Assembly (NCBI GenBank): GCA_946221065.1
Contig: CAMIIO010000020.1
Span: 1-20,533, forward strand
From: an uncultured Rothia sp.
Lineage (GTDB): Bacteria; Actinomycetota; Actinomycetes; Actinomycetales; Micrococcaceae
Reading direction: 5' to 3'
DNA: 20,533 nt
The notes beneath the pieces are model-generated. The model saw nothing but the letters and a program-made list of their open reading frames with translations, did not search any database and was not told where the DNA came from. The position numbers and the translations under genes are program-made. Positions 8,666 through 16,199 of this stretch are shown here, piece after piece (positions within the stretch are counted from its first letter, which is position 1; every line of letters starts with the position of its first letter).

Positions 8666-9351
8666 CAGCAAAACCCCATTTCAGCAAGTGCCCCCAGTAC
8701 AGCGTCTTCAACATCCTCCACCGCGACCAGCGGATTAATATCTGTTATTGCTCCTACCGTCTGAGGGTTAAGGGTAAGGCCAAGTTCACGATACACGTCC
8801 GTAGTAACTTGGCGTAGCGGAGCACTATTATCCACAACAATCCCAGCCGAAAACCACCAGGCGCCCGAAACCACCCGCTGAGCAGTACCAACAATTTTGA
8901 CGCGCGCACCGGCGTCGGTGCGAGCATACACAGAATACTCGCCGGGACAGTACTCCCCCGGAATCTCCCCTACCCCAGCGTGAACGCCAAGAGATTCCAA
9001 TACCCGCACATACATGCGCGCAAAAATATCGAAACGATCCATATTCCCGCTAACGGCATCAACGGCTGCCTGAAAATGATCGACCACTAGGCAACCACCG
9101 TGATAGGCAGCAGCGTGCCCGCCCACCGGGCGAACTGCCGCCACATATCCGGCATCATGTGCGGCCTGTTTAGCCGCAGAAAAATACGGATTAAGCTCAT
9201 CACGCCTGCCAAAAGCAACATTAGGAGCCGGACTATAAAACCGTAACGTTGAAGGATTCTCTCCCCTACCCACCGACCGTAAAAAGCGTACAGATTCTTG
9301 AAAATCGTAAAGGTGCTCACCGGGTGCATAGGGTTCGCGGATAATATTCAC
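8665..9351 (-). CDS. Lipoate-protein ligase A family protein
   Basis: This 228-residue protein has the biotin/lipoate ligase fold (BPL_LplA_LipB). Signature blocks are LRFYSPAPNVAFGRRD (36-51), RPVGGHAAAYHGG (74-86, the counterpart of the family R-R-x-G-G-G-A-V-x-H loop), EYCPGEYSV (133-141) and KIVGTAQRV (152-160) with the conserved lysine Lys152. Such proteins attach or transfer lipoyl or octanoyl groups to carrier domains of dehydrogenase complexes. CPGEYSV with KIVGTAQR resembles the LplA/LipL amidotransferase branch, so the precise reaction is open. The start is GTG at 9351, the first possible start after an in-frame stop; no good ribosome-binding site is visible. It lies 10 nt behind the GNAT gene and overlaps the SRAP gene by one base. 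Confidence 0.85.
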   Translation of the reverse strand: MNIIREPYAPGEHLYDFQESVRFLRSVGRGENPSTLRFYSPAPNVAFGRRDELNPYFSAAKQAAHDAGYVAAVRPVGGHAAAYHGGCLVVDHFQAAVDAVSGNMDRFDIFARMYVRVLESLGVHAGVGEIPGEYCPGEYSVYARTDAGARVKIVGTAQRVVSGAWWFSAGIVVDNSAPLRQVTTDVYRELGLTLNPQTVGAITDINPLVAVEDVEDAVLGALAEMGFC

Positions 9352-9361
9352 GATGTTGATT

Positions 9362-10192
9362 CTAGTCCACTGTCACCTCAAGCAGAGAAGAGGAAACAAA
9401 TTCCCACCAAGCCGGTTCATACCCTGCGCGTTCAGCTAGCACTTGGGATTGAATATGTGAGGGCGACGTACCGTAAAAAGGAACTTTGCCTGCCTCTAGC
9501 ACTCGCCTGCTAAGCTCTGCAACAAGCGCAGTACCCAACCCTTTGGAACGATAAGCGGGCAACACATCTATACCTATCTGATACATCATGGCAGAATCGG
9601 CACTTGCCCCTGCCATCGCCACCACCTCGCCGTTATGTTCGATTGCGCTCACCAGCACGTCGGGACGCAACTCACTTGTACCCAGGGCATTGGTAAAGTT
9701 TTGGCTAGCACGTTGAGCATTCCATTCATCTTTTGCCAAATGAACCAGCACGAACTCGCGCGGTAGCTGAAAAGTTTTGGGGTTCTCCACCATCGTTCGT
9801 GACGGCGTGTAATAGAGTGCGGTTCCCGAACTTTGCAGGGCATAAGGTGTAAGGAAATTATTAATCTCGCGGAGCTTAGAGTAATCCCCCATCCAATTTC
9901 CGCCGTCACCGCTAAGCAGTGCTTCTATTTCTTCAAGCACGCGAGGATGTTGGGCGCAGAGCAAGGTTAGCCCGCGATAGTTGGCAAGCCGTAGCTCAAA
10001 ATGATCGCGGAAAATTCTTCGATGAGTAGCCATCTGCTCTAGTTCTAACCGGGCAGAGCTAAGCAAGACGCTTCCATGTTCGCGTGCCGAGTGAATAGAT
10101 CCGGCAGGTAAACAGGAATCTGCCTCCATCTGGGCATCCACCACCTCACGGAGTCTAGCGTAAGAGGTGATGGGGGCACCTGCATAGTTCAT
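9362..10192 (-). CDS. GNAT family N-acetyltransferase (two-part)
   Basis: This 276-residue protein has an N-terminal half (1-140) that matches nothing I recognise and a C-terminal GNAT domain (about 145-276). The acetyl-CoA motif is VLPAYRSKGLGTALVAEL (210-227), and a motif B-like segment, QSQVLAERAGYEPAWWEF, lies at 248-265. It probably acetylates an unknown substrate. The frame is open to 10249, but that extension would run into the hairpin behind nrdF. The ATG at 10192 has GGGAG 8 nt upstream, so I chose it. The lipoate-ligase-like gene begins 10 nt after the stop and the SRAP gene follows, giving a compact three-gene unit. Confidence 0.8.
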   Translation of the reverse strand: MNYAGAPITSYARLREVVDAQMEADSCLPAGSIHSAREHGSVLLSSARLELEQMATHRRIFRDHFELRLANYRGLTLLCAQHPRVLEEIEALLSGDGGNWMGDYSKLREINNFLTPYALQSSGTALYYTPSRTMVENPKTFQLPREFVLVHLAKDEWNAQRASQNFTNALGTSELRPDVLVSAIEHNGEVVAMAGASADSAMMYQIGIDVLPAYRSKGLGTALVAELSRRVLEAGKVPFYGTSPSHIQSQVLAERAGYEPAWWEFVSSSLLEVTVD

Positions 10193-10213
10193 AAAAGTTT
10201 CTCCCACAGTGCT

Positions 10214-10244
10214 GAGCTTTCCTAATGCATGTGCAGGAAAGCTC
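10214..10244 (-). other. Leader hairpin before GNAT gene
   Basis: A perfect 9-bp inverted repeat (arms 10214-10222 and 10236-10244, 13-nt loop) starts about 20 nt upstream of the GNAT start codon. It shares GAGC (10241-10244) with the terminator hairpin at 10241-10270, so the two cannot both form completely. Confidence 0.6.
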
Positions 10245-10270
10245 CCCAAGAAAATACTTCCTTAGGGAGC
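10241..10270 (-). terminator. Probable terminator behind nrdF
   Basis: The arms 10241-10250 and 10261-10270 form a 10-bp stem in the minus-strand RNA, with one G-U wobble and a 10-nt loop. A short TTTCC follows. It lies 33 nt past the nrdF stop and probably ends or weakens the nrdHIEF transcript before the GNAT gene. Confidence 0.65.
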
Positions 10271-10302
10271 CTCTGCCTATTCAAACGATAGTTTTCTGGA
10301 AC

Positions 10303-11277
10303 CTAGAAATCCCAGTCTTCATCCTCGGTATTTACAGCCTTACCAATCACATACGATGAGCCAGATCCGGAGAAGAAGTCATGGTTCTCATCCGCGTTCG
10401 GAGACAGCGCGGAAAGAATTGCCGGAGACACATTCGTCACGGCGGCTGGGAACATGGCCTCATAGCCCAGATTCATCAGTGCCTTATTAGCGTTGTAGTG
10501 CAAGAACTTCTTGACGTCTTCTGATAGCCCGACGCCGTCGTACAGCGAGTGGGTGTACGCCACTTCGTTCTCATATAGCTCGTAGAGCAAATCGAAAGTG
10601 TAATCCTTGAGTTCTTGCTGATGCTCGGGGCTCTCCTTTTCGAGCCCGCGTTGATACTTGTACCCGATGTAGTAGCCGTGTACAGCTTCATCACGAATAA
10701 TCAGACGAATCAAGTCTGCGGTATTGGTGAGCTTAGCATGCGAAGACCAGTACATGGGCAAGTAGAAACCCGAGTAGAACAAGAAAGATTCCAACAGAGT
10801 AGAGGCAACCTTCTTCTTCAACGGGTCATCACCCTGATAGTAGCTCATCACAATCTGAGCTTTTTTCTGCAGGTGCTCGTTCTCGGTTGACCAGCGGAAA
10901 ACTTCGTCAATCTCCTTAGTAGAACACAGAGTTGAGAAAATTGAAGAATATGATTTTGCGTGAACGGACTCCATAAACGCAATGTTGGTGTACACGGCTT
11001 CTTCATGCGGAGTCATCGCATCCGGAAGCAACGAGACAGCACCTACAGTGCCCTGCACGGTATCCAGCAGAGTAAGACCTGTGAAGACCCGCATAGTCAG
11101 CTGCTTCTCTTCCTCGGTGAGCGTTTTCCACGACTGCACGTCGTTAGACAGCGGCACCTTCTCCGGAAGCCAGAAATTCGCGGTCAGGCGATCCCACACC
11201 TCAAGGTCTTTTTCATCTTCAATGCGGTTCCAGTTGATAGCCTCAACGTGGTGAACCAACTCCACCTTTTCGCTCAT
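10303..11277 (-). CDS. nrdF: Class Ib ribonucleotide reductase, R2 subunit
   Basis: The 324-residue beta subunit carries the dimetal site and tyrosyl radical that start ribonucleotide reduction. Metal ligands are Asp72 (LDT), Glu103 and His106 (ESVHAKSY), Glu163 (LLESFLFYSG), and Glu197 and His200 (RDEAVHGYY). The radical Tyr110 follows in the same ESVHAKSY motif. The C-terminal tail, VNTEDEDWDF, is the kind that docks into NrdE. Class Ib enzymes use a Mn(III)2-Tyr cofactor loaded with NrdI. The frame extends to 11319, but the ATG at 11277 matches the family start (MSEKVELVHHVEAINWNRI) and has AAGGAG 12 nt upstream, while the longer start has none. It is the last gene of the operon, 168 bp behind nrdE. 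Confidence 0.97.
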   Translation of the reverse strand: MSEKVELVHHVEAINWNRIEDEKDLEVWDRLTANFWLPEKVPLSNDVQSWKTLTEEEKQLTMRVFTGLTLLDTVQGTVGAVSLLPDAMTPHEEAVYTNIAFMESVHAKSYSSIFSTLCSTKEIDEVFRWSTENEHLQKKAQIVMSYYQGDDPLKKKVASTLLESFLFYSGFYLPMYWSSHAKLTNTADLIRLIIRDEAVHGYYIGYKYQRGLEKESPEHQQELKDYTFDLLYELYENEVAYTHSLYDGVGLSEDVKKFLHYNANKALMNLGYEAMFPAAVTNVSPAILSALSPNADENHDFFSGSGSSYVIGKAVNTEDEDWDF

Positions 11278-11364
11278 AACGTGAACGTACTCCTTGAAAT
11301 AAGTAATTAAACGGGGCATTTAACAGCCATACTAGCTGATGCGTTAACCGCCGCCAGGTTCGTT

Positions 11365-11401
11365 AAGGGGGCGCTACCTTCAACAGAGATAGCACCCTCT
11401 T
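11365..11401 (-). other. Intercistronic hairpin nrdE-nrdF
   Basis: The arms 11365-11378 and 11388-11401 form a long stem in the minus-strand RNA (about 13 pairs including G-U wobbles, with one mismatch and a 9-nt loop). No T-run follows, so it is more likely an mRNA processing or stability element or a partial attenuator than a full terminator. Confidence 0.6.
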
Positions 11402-11445
11402 TACGGCTAATAATTTCTAATAAACAGCGAACACCGCAACAAAAG

Positions 11446-13626
11446 TTACAGCATGCAGGATACGCAGCCCTCTACCTCAGTGCCTTCAAGTGCCATCTGG
11501 CGGATACGCGAGTAGTAGATGGTCTTAATACCTTTACGCCATGCGTAAATCTGTGCCCTATTAACATCGCGAGTAGTGGCAGTGTCCCGGAAGAACAGAG
11601 TGAGAGAAAGACCTTGGTCTACGTGCTGGGTAGCCGCGGCGTAGATGTCGATAATCTTCTCGTACCCAATCTCGTAGGCATCCTGATAGTATTCCAGGTT
11701 CTCGTTATTCATAAACGGTGCCGGGTAGTACACGCGCCCCAGCTTACCTTCTTTACGAATCTCGATCTTGGAGGCAATCGGGTGAATGGACGAAGTAGAA
11801 CCGTTGATGTACGAGATAGAACCGGTGGGCGGCACAGCCTGCAGGTTCTGGTTATACATGCCGTGCTCGGCGACGTCGGCAGCGAGCTGCTTCCAGTCCT
11901 GCTGAGTAGGGATATGGTGACCCTCAAAAAGTTCACGAGTGCGCTCGGTTTGGGGAACCCACTCCTGCTCGATGTACTTGGTGAAGAACGATCCGTTCGC
12001 GTAATCCGACTTTTCAAAGCCCGCGAAGGTTTCTCCACGTTCTCTAGCAATCTCCATGGATGTACGGATCGCGTGATAGGTCACAGTGTAGAAGTAGATG
12101 TTGGTAAAATCCAACGACTCCTCTGAACCGTAGTACACATGCTCACGAGCAAGATAGCCGTGCAGGTTCATCTGACCCAAGCCCACTGCGTGCGACATAT
12201 TATTACCGCGCTCAATCGACGGTACGGAACGAATATCTGACTGATCCGAAACCGCGGTGAGCGACCGAATAGCTGCGCTCACGGTCTTACCAATATTGCC
12301 GCCGTCCATAGTCAACGCAATATTGAGCGAACCTAGGTTGCAGGAAATATCCTTACCCACCACGTCATAACTCAAATCAGCGTTGTAAGCGGAAGGCTCA
12401 GACACCTGAAGAATCTCGGAGCAGAGGTTAGACATAATAACCTTGCCGTCAATAGGGTTAGCCTTATTAACGGTGTCCTCAAACATCACATACGGGTAGC
12501 CAGACTCAAACTGAATCTCTGCTAAGGTCTGGAAGAATTCACGCGCGTTAATCTTAGTCTTGCGGATGCGCGCGTCATCAACCATCTCGTAATACTTCTC
12601 CGAAACATTAATGTCGGAGAAAGCCACACCATAAATACGCTCAACATCGTAAGGCGAGAATAGATACATATCCTCATTACGTTTAGCTAGCTCAAAGGTA
12701 ATATCCGGAATCACTACGCCCAAGGAAAGAGTTTTAATACGGATCTTCTCATCCGCATTCTCACGCTTGGTGTCTAAGAAGCTATAAATATCCGGATGGT
12801 GCGCGTGCAGATACACCGCTCCGGCACCCTGACGGGCACCCAGCTGGTTAGCGTAAGAGAAAGAATCCTCCAGCAGCTTCATAACCGGAATAACACCGGA
12901 AGACTGGTTTTCAATCTTCTTAATCGGTGAACCTGCCTCACGCAGATTAGTCAGCGCAAAAGCGACGCCACCACCACGCTTAGAAAGCTGCAACGCAGAG
13001 TTGATGGAACGTCCGATGGACTCCATATTGTCCTCAATACGCAACAAGAAACAAGAAACGAGCTCGCCACGCTGCTTCTTACCCGCGTTCAAGAAAGTAG
13101 GAGTTGCCGGTTGAAAGCGCCCGGAAATAACTTCTTCCACAATTTCCTTGGCAAGCTCTTCATTACCCTCGGCTAGGAGCAACGCGACCATGACCACGCG
13201 ATCCTCAAAACGCTCTAGATAACGCTGACCGTCAAAGGTTTTGAGCGCGTAAGAAGTGTAAAACTTGAAGGCACCTAAGAAGGTGGGGAAACGAAACTTC
13301 TTAGAATAGGCAAGCTTGGAAAGCGACTTCACGAACTCAAAATCGTACTGATCAAACACTTCCTGCTCGTAATACTGGTGCTTAATCAGGTAATCAATCT
13401 TCTCTTCCAGATCATGGAAGAACACGGTATTGGTGTTTACGTGCTGGAGAAAGTACTGGCGTGCTGCCTGACGGTCAGCATCGAACTGGATGTTGCCGTG
13501 CTTATCATAGAGGTTGAGCAACGCGTTAAGCTCGTGATACCCCATCCCCCGAAACTTATCGGGAGTTGAAGGGTCTTCATGACCCGGTTCTAGGCTGCTA
13601 CCCGGTACAGGGAGTTTGTGCTCCAA
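11446..13626 (-). CDS. nrdE: Class Ib ribonucleoside-diphosphate reductase, R1 subunit
   Basis: The 726-residue catalytic alpha subunit reduces ribonucleoside diphosphates to deoxy forms. It has the active-site set Cys192 (VSCFLL) and Cys429 (ISCNLGS) as the redox pair, plus Asn400, Cys402 and Glu404 in NLCSE for radical chemistry. PPTGSISYINGSTSSIHP is present, and the C-terminal CVSCML (Cys721, Cys724) accepts electrons from NrdH. It lacks the N-terminal ATP-cone of class Ia, as expected for NrdE. The start is uncertain. The longest frame begins with TTG at 13626 and overlaps nrdI by 37 nt, with a weak AAGGA upstream. The first ATG, 13545, begins MGYHELNALLN, where family conservation starts. 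Relatives usually have about 20 residues before this, which favours the TTG. Confidence 0.95.
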   Translation of the reverse strand: MEHKLPVPGSSLEPGHEDPSTPDKFRGMGYHELNALLNLYDKHGNIQFDADRQAARQYFLQHVNTNTVFFHDLEEKIDYLIKHQYYEQEVFDQYDFEFVKSLSKLAYSKKFRFPTFLGAFKFYTSYALKTFDGQRYLERFEDRVVMVALLLAEGNEELAKEIVEEVISGRFQPATPTFLNAGKKQRGELVSCFLLRIEDNMESIGRSINSALQLSKRGGGVAFALTNLREAGSPIKKIENQSSGVIPVMKLLEDSFSYANQLGARQGAGAVYLHAHHPDIYSFLDTKRENADEKIRIKTLSLGVVIPDITFELAKRNEDMYLFSPYDVERIYGVAFSDINVSEKYYEMVDDARIRKTKINAREFFQTLAEIQFESGYPYVMFEDTVNKANPIDGKVIMSNLCSEILQVSEPSAYNADLSYDVVGKDISCNLGSLNIALTMDGGNIGKTVSAAIRSLTAVSDQSDIRSVPSIERGNNMSHAVGLGQMNLHGYLAREHVYYGSEESLDFTNIYFYTVTYHAIRTSMEIARERGETFAGFEKSDYANGSFFTKYIEQEWVPQTERTRELFEGHHIPTQQDWKQLAADVAEHGMYNQNLQAVPPTGSISYINGSTSSIHPIASKIEIRKEGKLGRVYYPAPFMNNENLEYYQDAYEIGYEKIIDIYAAATQHVDQGLSLTLFFRDTATTRDVNRAQIYAWRKGIKTIYYSRIRQMALEGTEVEGCVSCML

Positions 13627-14057
13627 AATTTTTCCAATCCTTGTTGAACGTTCTTTACGTCTTCTTCGGTTCCCATGAGCTCAAATTTATAGAGCACAGG
13701 AACCTCACACTTAGCGGCTACCTTGTCGGCGGCAATACAAAAGAGAGTCCCAAAATTAGTGTTGCCCGCACCTATTACGCCCTGCAGAAAGCTTCGATTT
13801 CTCTCATTATTGAGGAACTTCACTGCCTGAGGCGGCACAGACCCGGATCCTCCTGGCCTGCCGTAGCTAGGGATGCACAGCACATAAGGTTCGCTAATTT
13901 CAGGGGATTCTACAGTGGTTTTAAGCGGCAACCTGACCGACCGAATACCGGTTTTTTGCACAAACTTATGGGTATTTTCAGACACTGATGAAAAGTACAC
14001 CACCAGTGGCCCTCCCGCACCAGGGGCAAGGTAATCCGCTACTGCAGTATTTTCCAT
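13590..14057 (-). CDS. nrdI: Flavodoxin-like NrdI
   Basis: This 155-residue flavodoxin-like protein supplies oxidant for assembly of the Mn-Tyr cofactor of NrdF in class Ib systems. The FMN-phosphate loop is YFSSVSENTHKFV, followed by the conserved IPSYGRPGG and GVIGAGNTNFGTLFCIAADKVA blocks. The ATG at 14057 has AGGAG 8 nt upstream and begins just before the domain; the frame is open to 14126. The 3' end overlaps the likely TTG start of nrdE by 37 nt, suggesting coupled translation. It lies between nrdH and nrdE in the standard class Ib order. Confidence 0.95.
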   Translation of the reverse strand: MENTAVADYLAPGAGGPLVVYFSSVSENTHKFVQKTGIRSVRLPLKTTVESPEISEPYVLCIPSYGRPGGSGSVPPQAVKFLNNERNRSFLQGVIGAGNTNFGTLFCIAADKVAAKCEVPVLYKFELMGTEEDVKNVQQGLEKFWSTNSLYRVAA

Positions 14058-14114
14058 GGGCTCATCTCCTTGAGATGATTTGAGGTTCAGATTTTTAGCT
14101 GAAAAGCTCGTAAC

Positions 14115-14158
14115 TCTGCAGACCACGGATTTATACTCTCTACCGCGTGGTCTGCAGA
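14115..14158 (-). other. Intercistronic hairpin nrdH-nrdI
   Basis: A perfect 13-bp inverted repeat (arms 14115-14127 and 14146-14158, 18-nt loop) fills the gap between nrdH and nrdI. No T-tract follows on the minus strand. It may act as a partial terminator or as a 3' protective hairpin that raises nrdH mRNA over the distal genes. Confidence 0.7.
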
Positions 14159-14180
14159 AATAGTGATGTGAGAAAACTGC

Positions 14181-14411
14181 TTACGCTGCGGCAGCAAGTG
14201 CGTTAATCTTATCTGGCTGAAAACCAGACCAGTGGTCTTCTCCGGCAATCACCACGGGCGCCTGCAAGTAACCCAGCTCTTTAATCTGAGCCAGTGCCTG
14301 AGCGTCCTCGGTGATGTCTACGGTGCGGTACTCGATGCCCTGTTTGTCGAGCGCACGGTAGGTCATGGTGCACTGAACGCAAGCTGGCTTGGTATAAACC
14401 GTAACTGACAT
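14181..14411 (-). CDS. nrdH: Glutaredoxin-like NrdH redoxin
   Basis: This 76-residue redoxin has the CVQC active site (Cys11, Cys14) directly after the first strand MSVTVYTKPA. ALDKQGIEYRTVDI and the C-terminal WSGFQPDKI are typical of NrdH. It is reduced by thioredoxin reductase and passes electrons to the C-terminal cysteine pair of NrdE. The frame is open to 14441, but the ATG at 14411 has AAGGAGA 6-7 nt upstream and matches the family start. It is the first gene of the operon, with a leader of about 130 nt from the predicted promoter. Confidence 0.97.
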   Translation of the reverse strand: MSVTVYTKPACVQCTMTYRALDKQGIEYRTVDITEDAQALAQIKELGYLQAPVVIAGEDHWSGFQPDKINALAAAA

Positions 14412-14551
14412 TTCGGATCTCCTTGAAGCATGCATACGCATGGTTTATTCATCAAACTTTGTGGCGTTGAGAGGGGCTAATGGGGATAGTCAGCCGGAAA
14501 GTAAAACTGCTGTGTACTAGTCGTCGGCTCCTGCGCCTCGCAACTGAATCA

Positions 14552-14567
14552 ATACTACATCTTGTGC
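14552..14567 (-). promoter_or_regulatory. NrdR box 1 (proximal)
   Basis: On the minus strand GCACAAGATGTAGTAT matches the NrdR-box pattern acaCwAtATaTwGwgt at 12 of 16 positions and covers the predicted -10. Its centre is 32 bp from that of box 2, the three-turn spacing usual for paired NrdR sites. NrdR represses ribonucleotide reductase genes according to dATP/ATP level. Confidence 0.65.
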
Positions 14568-14580
14568 CAGAGTTTATTAA
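14552..14580 (-). promoter_or_regulatory. Predicted nrdH promoter
   Basis: On the minus strand, TTAATA (14575-14580) and TAGTAT (14552-14557) are separated by exactly 17 nt, each matching 4 of 6 consensus bases. It is the best sigma-70-type pair upstream of nrdH, and it coincides with the NrdR-like sites. Confidence 0.55.
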
Positions 14581-14583
14581 CAC

Positions 14584-14599
14584 CCCCCACATATCGTGG
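14584..14599 (-). promoter_or_regulatory. NrdR box 2 (distal)
   Basis: On the minus strand CCACGATATGTGGGGG matches the NrdR-box pattern at 10 of 16 positions, weaker than box 1, but lies at the expected 32-bp centre-to-centre distance just upstream of the predicted -35. Confidence 0.55.
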
Positions 14600-14629
14600 T
14601 AAGAGAGTAAAAAAGTTTTTAACGAGTCT

Positions 14630-14638
14630 TAATCCACA
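14630..14638 (+). promoter_or_regulatory. DnaA-box-like site (one mismatch)
   Basis: TAATCCACA differs from the DnaA consensus TTATCCACA at one position. It lies 43 bp from a perfect box, in the same orientation, upstream of the nrdH promoter. Confidence 0.4.
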
Positions 14639-14672
14639 GAACAAGTTGCGGATTTACGCGGAACTTTATAAG

Positions 14673-14681
14673 TTATCCACA
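14673..14681 (+). promoter_or_regulatory. DnaA box
   Basis: TTATCCACA is a perfect match to the high-affinity DnaA box. It lies about 95 bp upstream of the predicted -35 of nrdH, in an AT-rich stretch. It could link nrd expression to replication initiation, as described for E. coli nrdAB, but a 9-mer can also arise by chance. Confidence 0.45.
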
Positions 14682-14900
14682 CCCTTCCATCCCCTACGCT
14701 CTCACAACGCTTCTGAGGTCACTTTAATCACCCCTGACTAGGGAATAGAACCGGCGACCTTGCAATCACGCGGAACTCGATTCAACCCTAAATTGAGCCT
14801 TGAACCTTGCCCCGTTTACCGCAACATTTTTTAAAAAAAGTTCAGCTCGGAGTGTCGAAAAAACAAAGTTGATTAAACACCCAAAATTCAGTATTAACAC

Positions 14901-14951
14901 CAAAATCCCTGCCGACGACGTCGCGTATAAAGCTACATCGTCGGCAGGGAT
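14901..14951 (-). terminator. Terminator of the DUF2183 gene
   Basis: A perfect 14-bp GC-rich stem (arms 14905-14918 and 14938-14951, 19-nt loop) is followed on the minus strand by TTTT (14901-14904). It lies downstream of the gene ending at 15037. Confidence 0.85.
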
Positions 14952-15036
14952 AACCAACAAAAGACCTGGGAAACTAGCCCGTTCCACTGGTTCTACTCCA
15001 GCGAGCCTTATATGGCCTACCAAAGCATAACAGTAG

Positions 15037-16143
15037 CTACTCGCCACCTTTCACACGGCTCAGCAACCCCACGCGCTTAAGCTTTCTAATTAGCGTGTGC
15101 CCATCATTTGCTTCCATCCACAAGCGTCCCCTCGTAATCTCTTTAGACTGGTGATCGCTCCACACCTTGCCAGAAGCCAGCACAGACTCCCCCAGAGAAA
15201 GATTACGAATCAAAATAGCAGCAACACTCTTGGGATAGCGCACAGCAAAGCCATTATAGATTTCAGGATCATGCTGTCCGTCGTCACCAATCAGAATCCA
15301 CTTCATTTCCGGGAACTCTTCAGCCAAGCGTCGCAAGGAATTAACCTTATGCTGCGAACCCGAACGGAACCAACGATCAGGAGTGGGACCCCAGTCGGTT
15401 AACAAAAAAGTGCCCTTGGGATAAGCATTACGCGTTAAAAACCGTGTGAGGGTAGGAGCCACATTCCACGCTCCGGTAGAAAGATACATAAACGGTGCGT
15501 CCGGATACTCCCGGTGGATTCTATCCATCAGCACAGCCATACCCGGAGTAGGAGTACGCGCATGCTCATTCAACACAAAGGAATTCCATGCGGCTAACGC
15601 CGGGCGCGGTAGAGCCGTAACCATCACCGTATCGTCAATATCCGACACCACGCCGATTTTCTGCTCCGGCGGCACAATATATACCATGGTACGGGCAATC
15701 GTACTCCCCACCGTTTGCATGAGAACCTCATGCACACCCGGCTCCAAATCAATAGCAATCCGCACATCCAACACACCGCTGCGATCTGCCTGTACCTTGA
15801 ACTGCTGACGGTTAATAGTTACCGTAATAGGAGCATCGGCAATAGCAATTGCGGTGAATGAACGCCACCCCCTAATTGCCTCATCTGAGGAAGCCTGACC
15901 ATCCAGCGAGTTAAAGGCCTTCTCAAAAAGGTTGGTCTTGTACAGAGCCCTGCCCAGTACGCGCACCCAGCCGGGCGCTCCGTAACCAACCGAAGGAACC
16001 ACAATCGGTTCATCACGACGTTCAATTGCCCGCTTCTCTCGCATACTGTGAACCTGATCAGCAACACGGTACACAATGTTGGCAGCCTCATCTGCAGTTT
16101 CTTGAACCACATCGCTCACAGACTTCTGACCATTTTTTCTCAT
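15037..16143 (-). CDS. DUF2183 (App1-type) phosphatase domain protein
   Basis: This 368-residue protein has a C-terminal DUF2183 domain, the catalytic domain of yeast App1 Mg-dependent phosphatidate phosphatase, with a HAD-like fold. The nucleophile motif is SDIDDT (167-172). STG (222-224) is motif II, Lys266 fits motif III, and GDDGQHD (286-292) holds the metal-binding acids. An N-terminal beta-rich region (about 95-160) precedes it. No signal peptide or membrane helix is visible, so it is probably cytoplasmic or peripheral. It may dephosphorylate phosphatidate or a related lipid phosphate, but bacterial members are mostly uncharacterised. The start is ATG at 16143, with GGTGAGAG about 10 nt upstream. 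It has its own terminator downstream and another terminator ahead of it, so it is probably transcribed alone. Confidence 0.9.
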   Translation of the reverse strand: MRKNGQKSVSDVVQETADEAANIVYRVADQVHSMREKRAIERRDEPIVVPSVGYGAPGWVRVLGRALYKTNLFEKAFNSLDGQASSDEAIRGWRSFTAIAIADAPITVTINRQQFKVQADRSGVLDVRIAIDLEPGVHEVLMQTVGSTIARTMVYIVPPEQKIGVVSDIDDTVMVTALPRPALAAWNSFVLNEHARTPTPGMAVLMDRIHREYPDAPFMYLSTGAWNVAPTLTRFLTRNAYPKGTFLLTDWGPTPDRWFRSGSQHKVNSLRRLAEEFPEMKWILIGDDGQHDPEIYNGFAVRYPKSVAAILIRNLSLGESVLASGKVWSDHQSKEITRGRLWMEANDGHTLIRKLKRVGLLSRVKGGE

Positions 16144-16199
16144 ACGTATTTGTCTCTCACCGTCTAGAAACTACCCCAATATATTCTTCAGTTACTAAC

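Larger units (their letters stand above)
14412..15036. other. nrdH control region and DUF2183 3' region
   Basis: These 625 bp hold the nrdH leader, promoter, NrdR-like and DnaA-like sites, and the terminator of the DUF2183 gene. The part 14690-14900 shows no gene; a fragment near 14740-14766 resembles the T-arm side of a tRNA but does not fold as one. Confidence 0.5.

Noticed and set aside
14738..14768. tRNA-like segment on the minus strand (resembles a T-arm with GGTTCTATTCC)
   Set aside because: The T-stem does not pair, no acceptor or D-arm partner is found within 90 nt, and the T-loop is not canonical. At most a decayed tRNA fragment.
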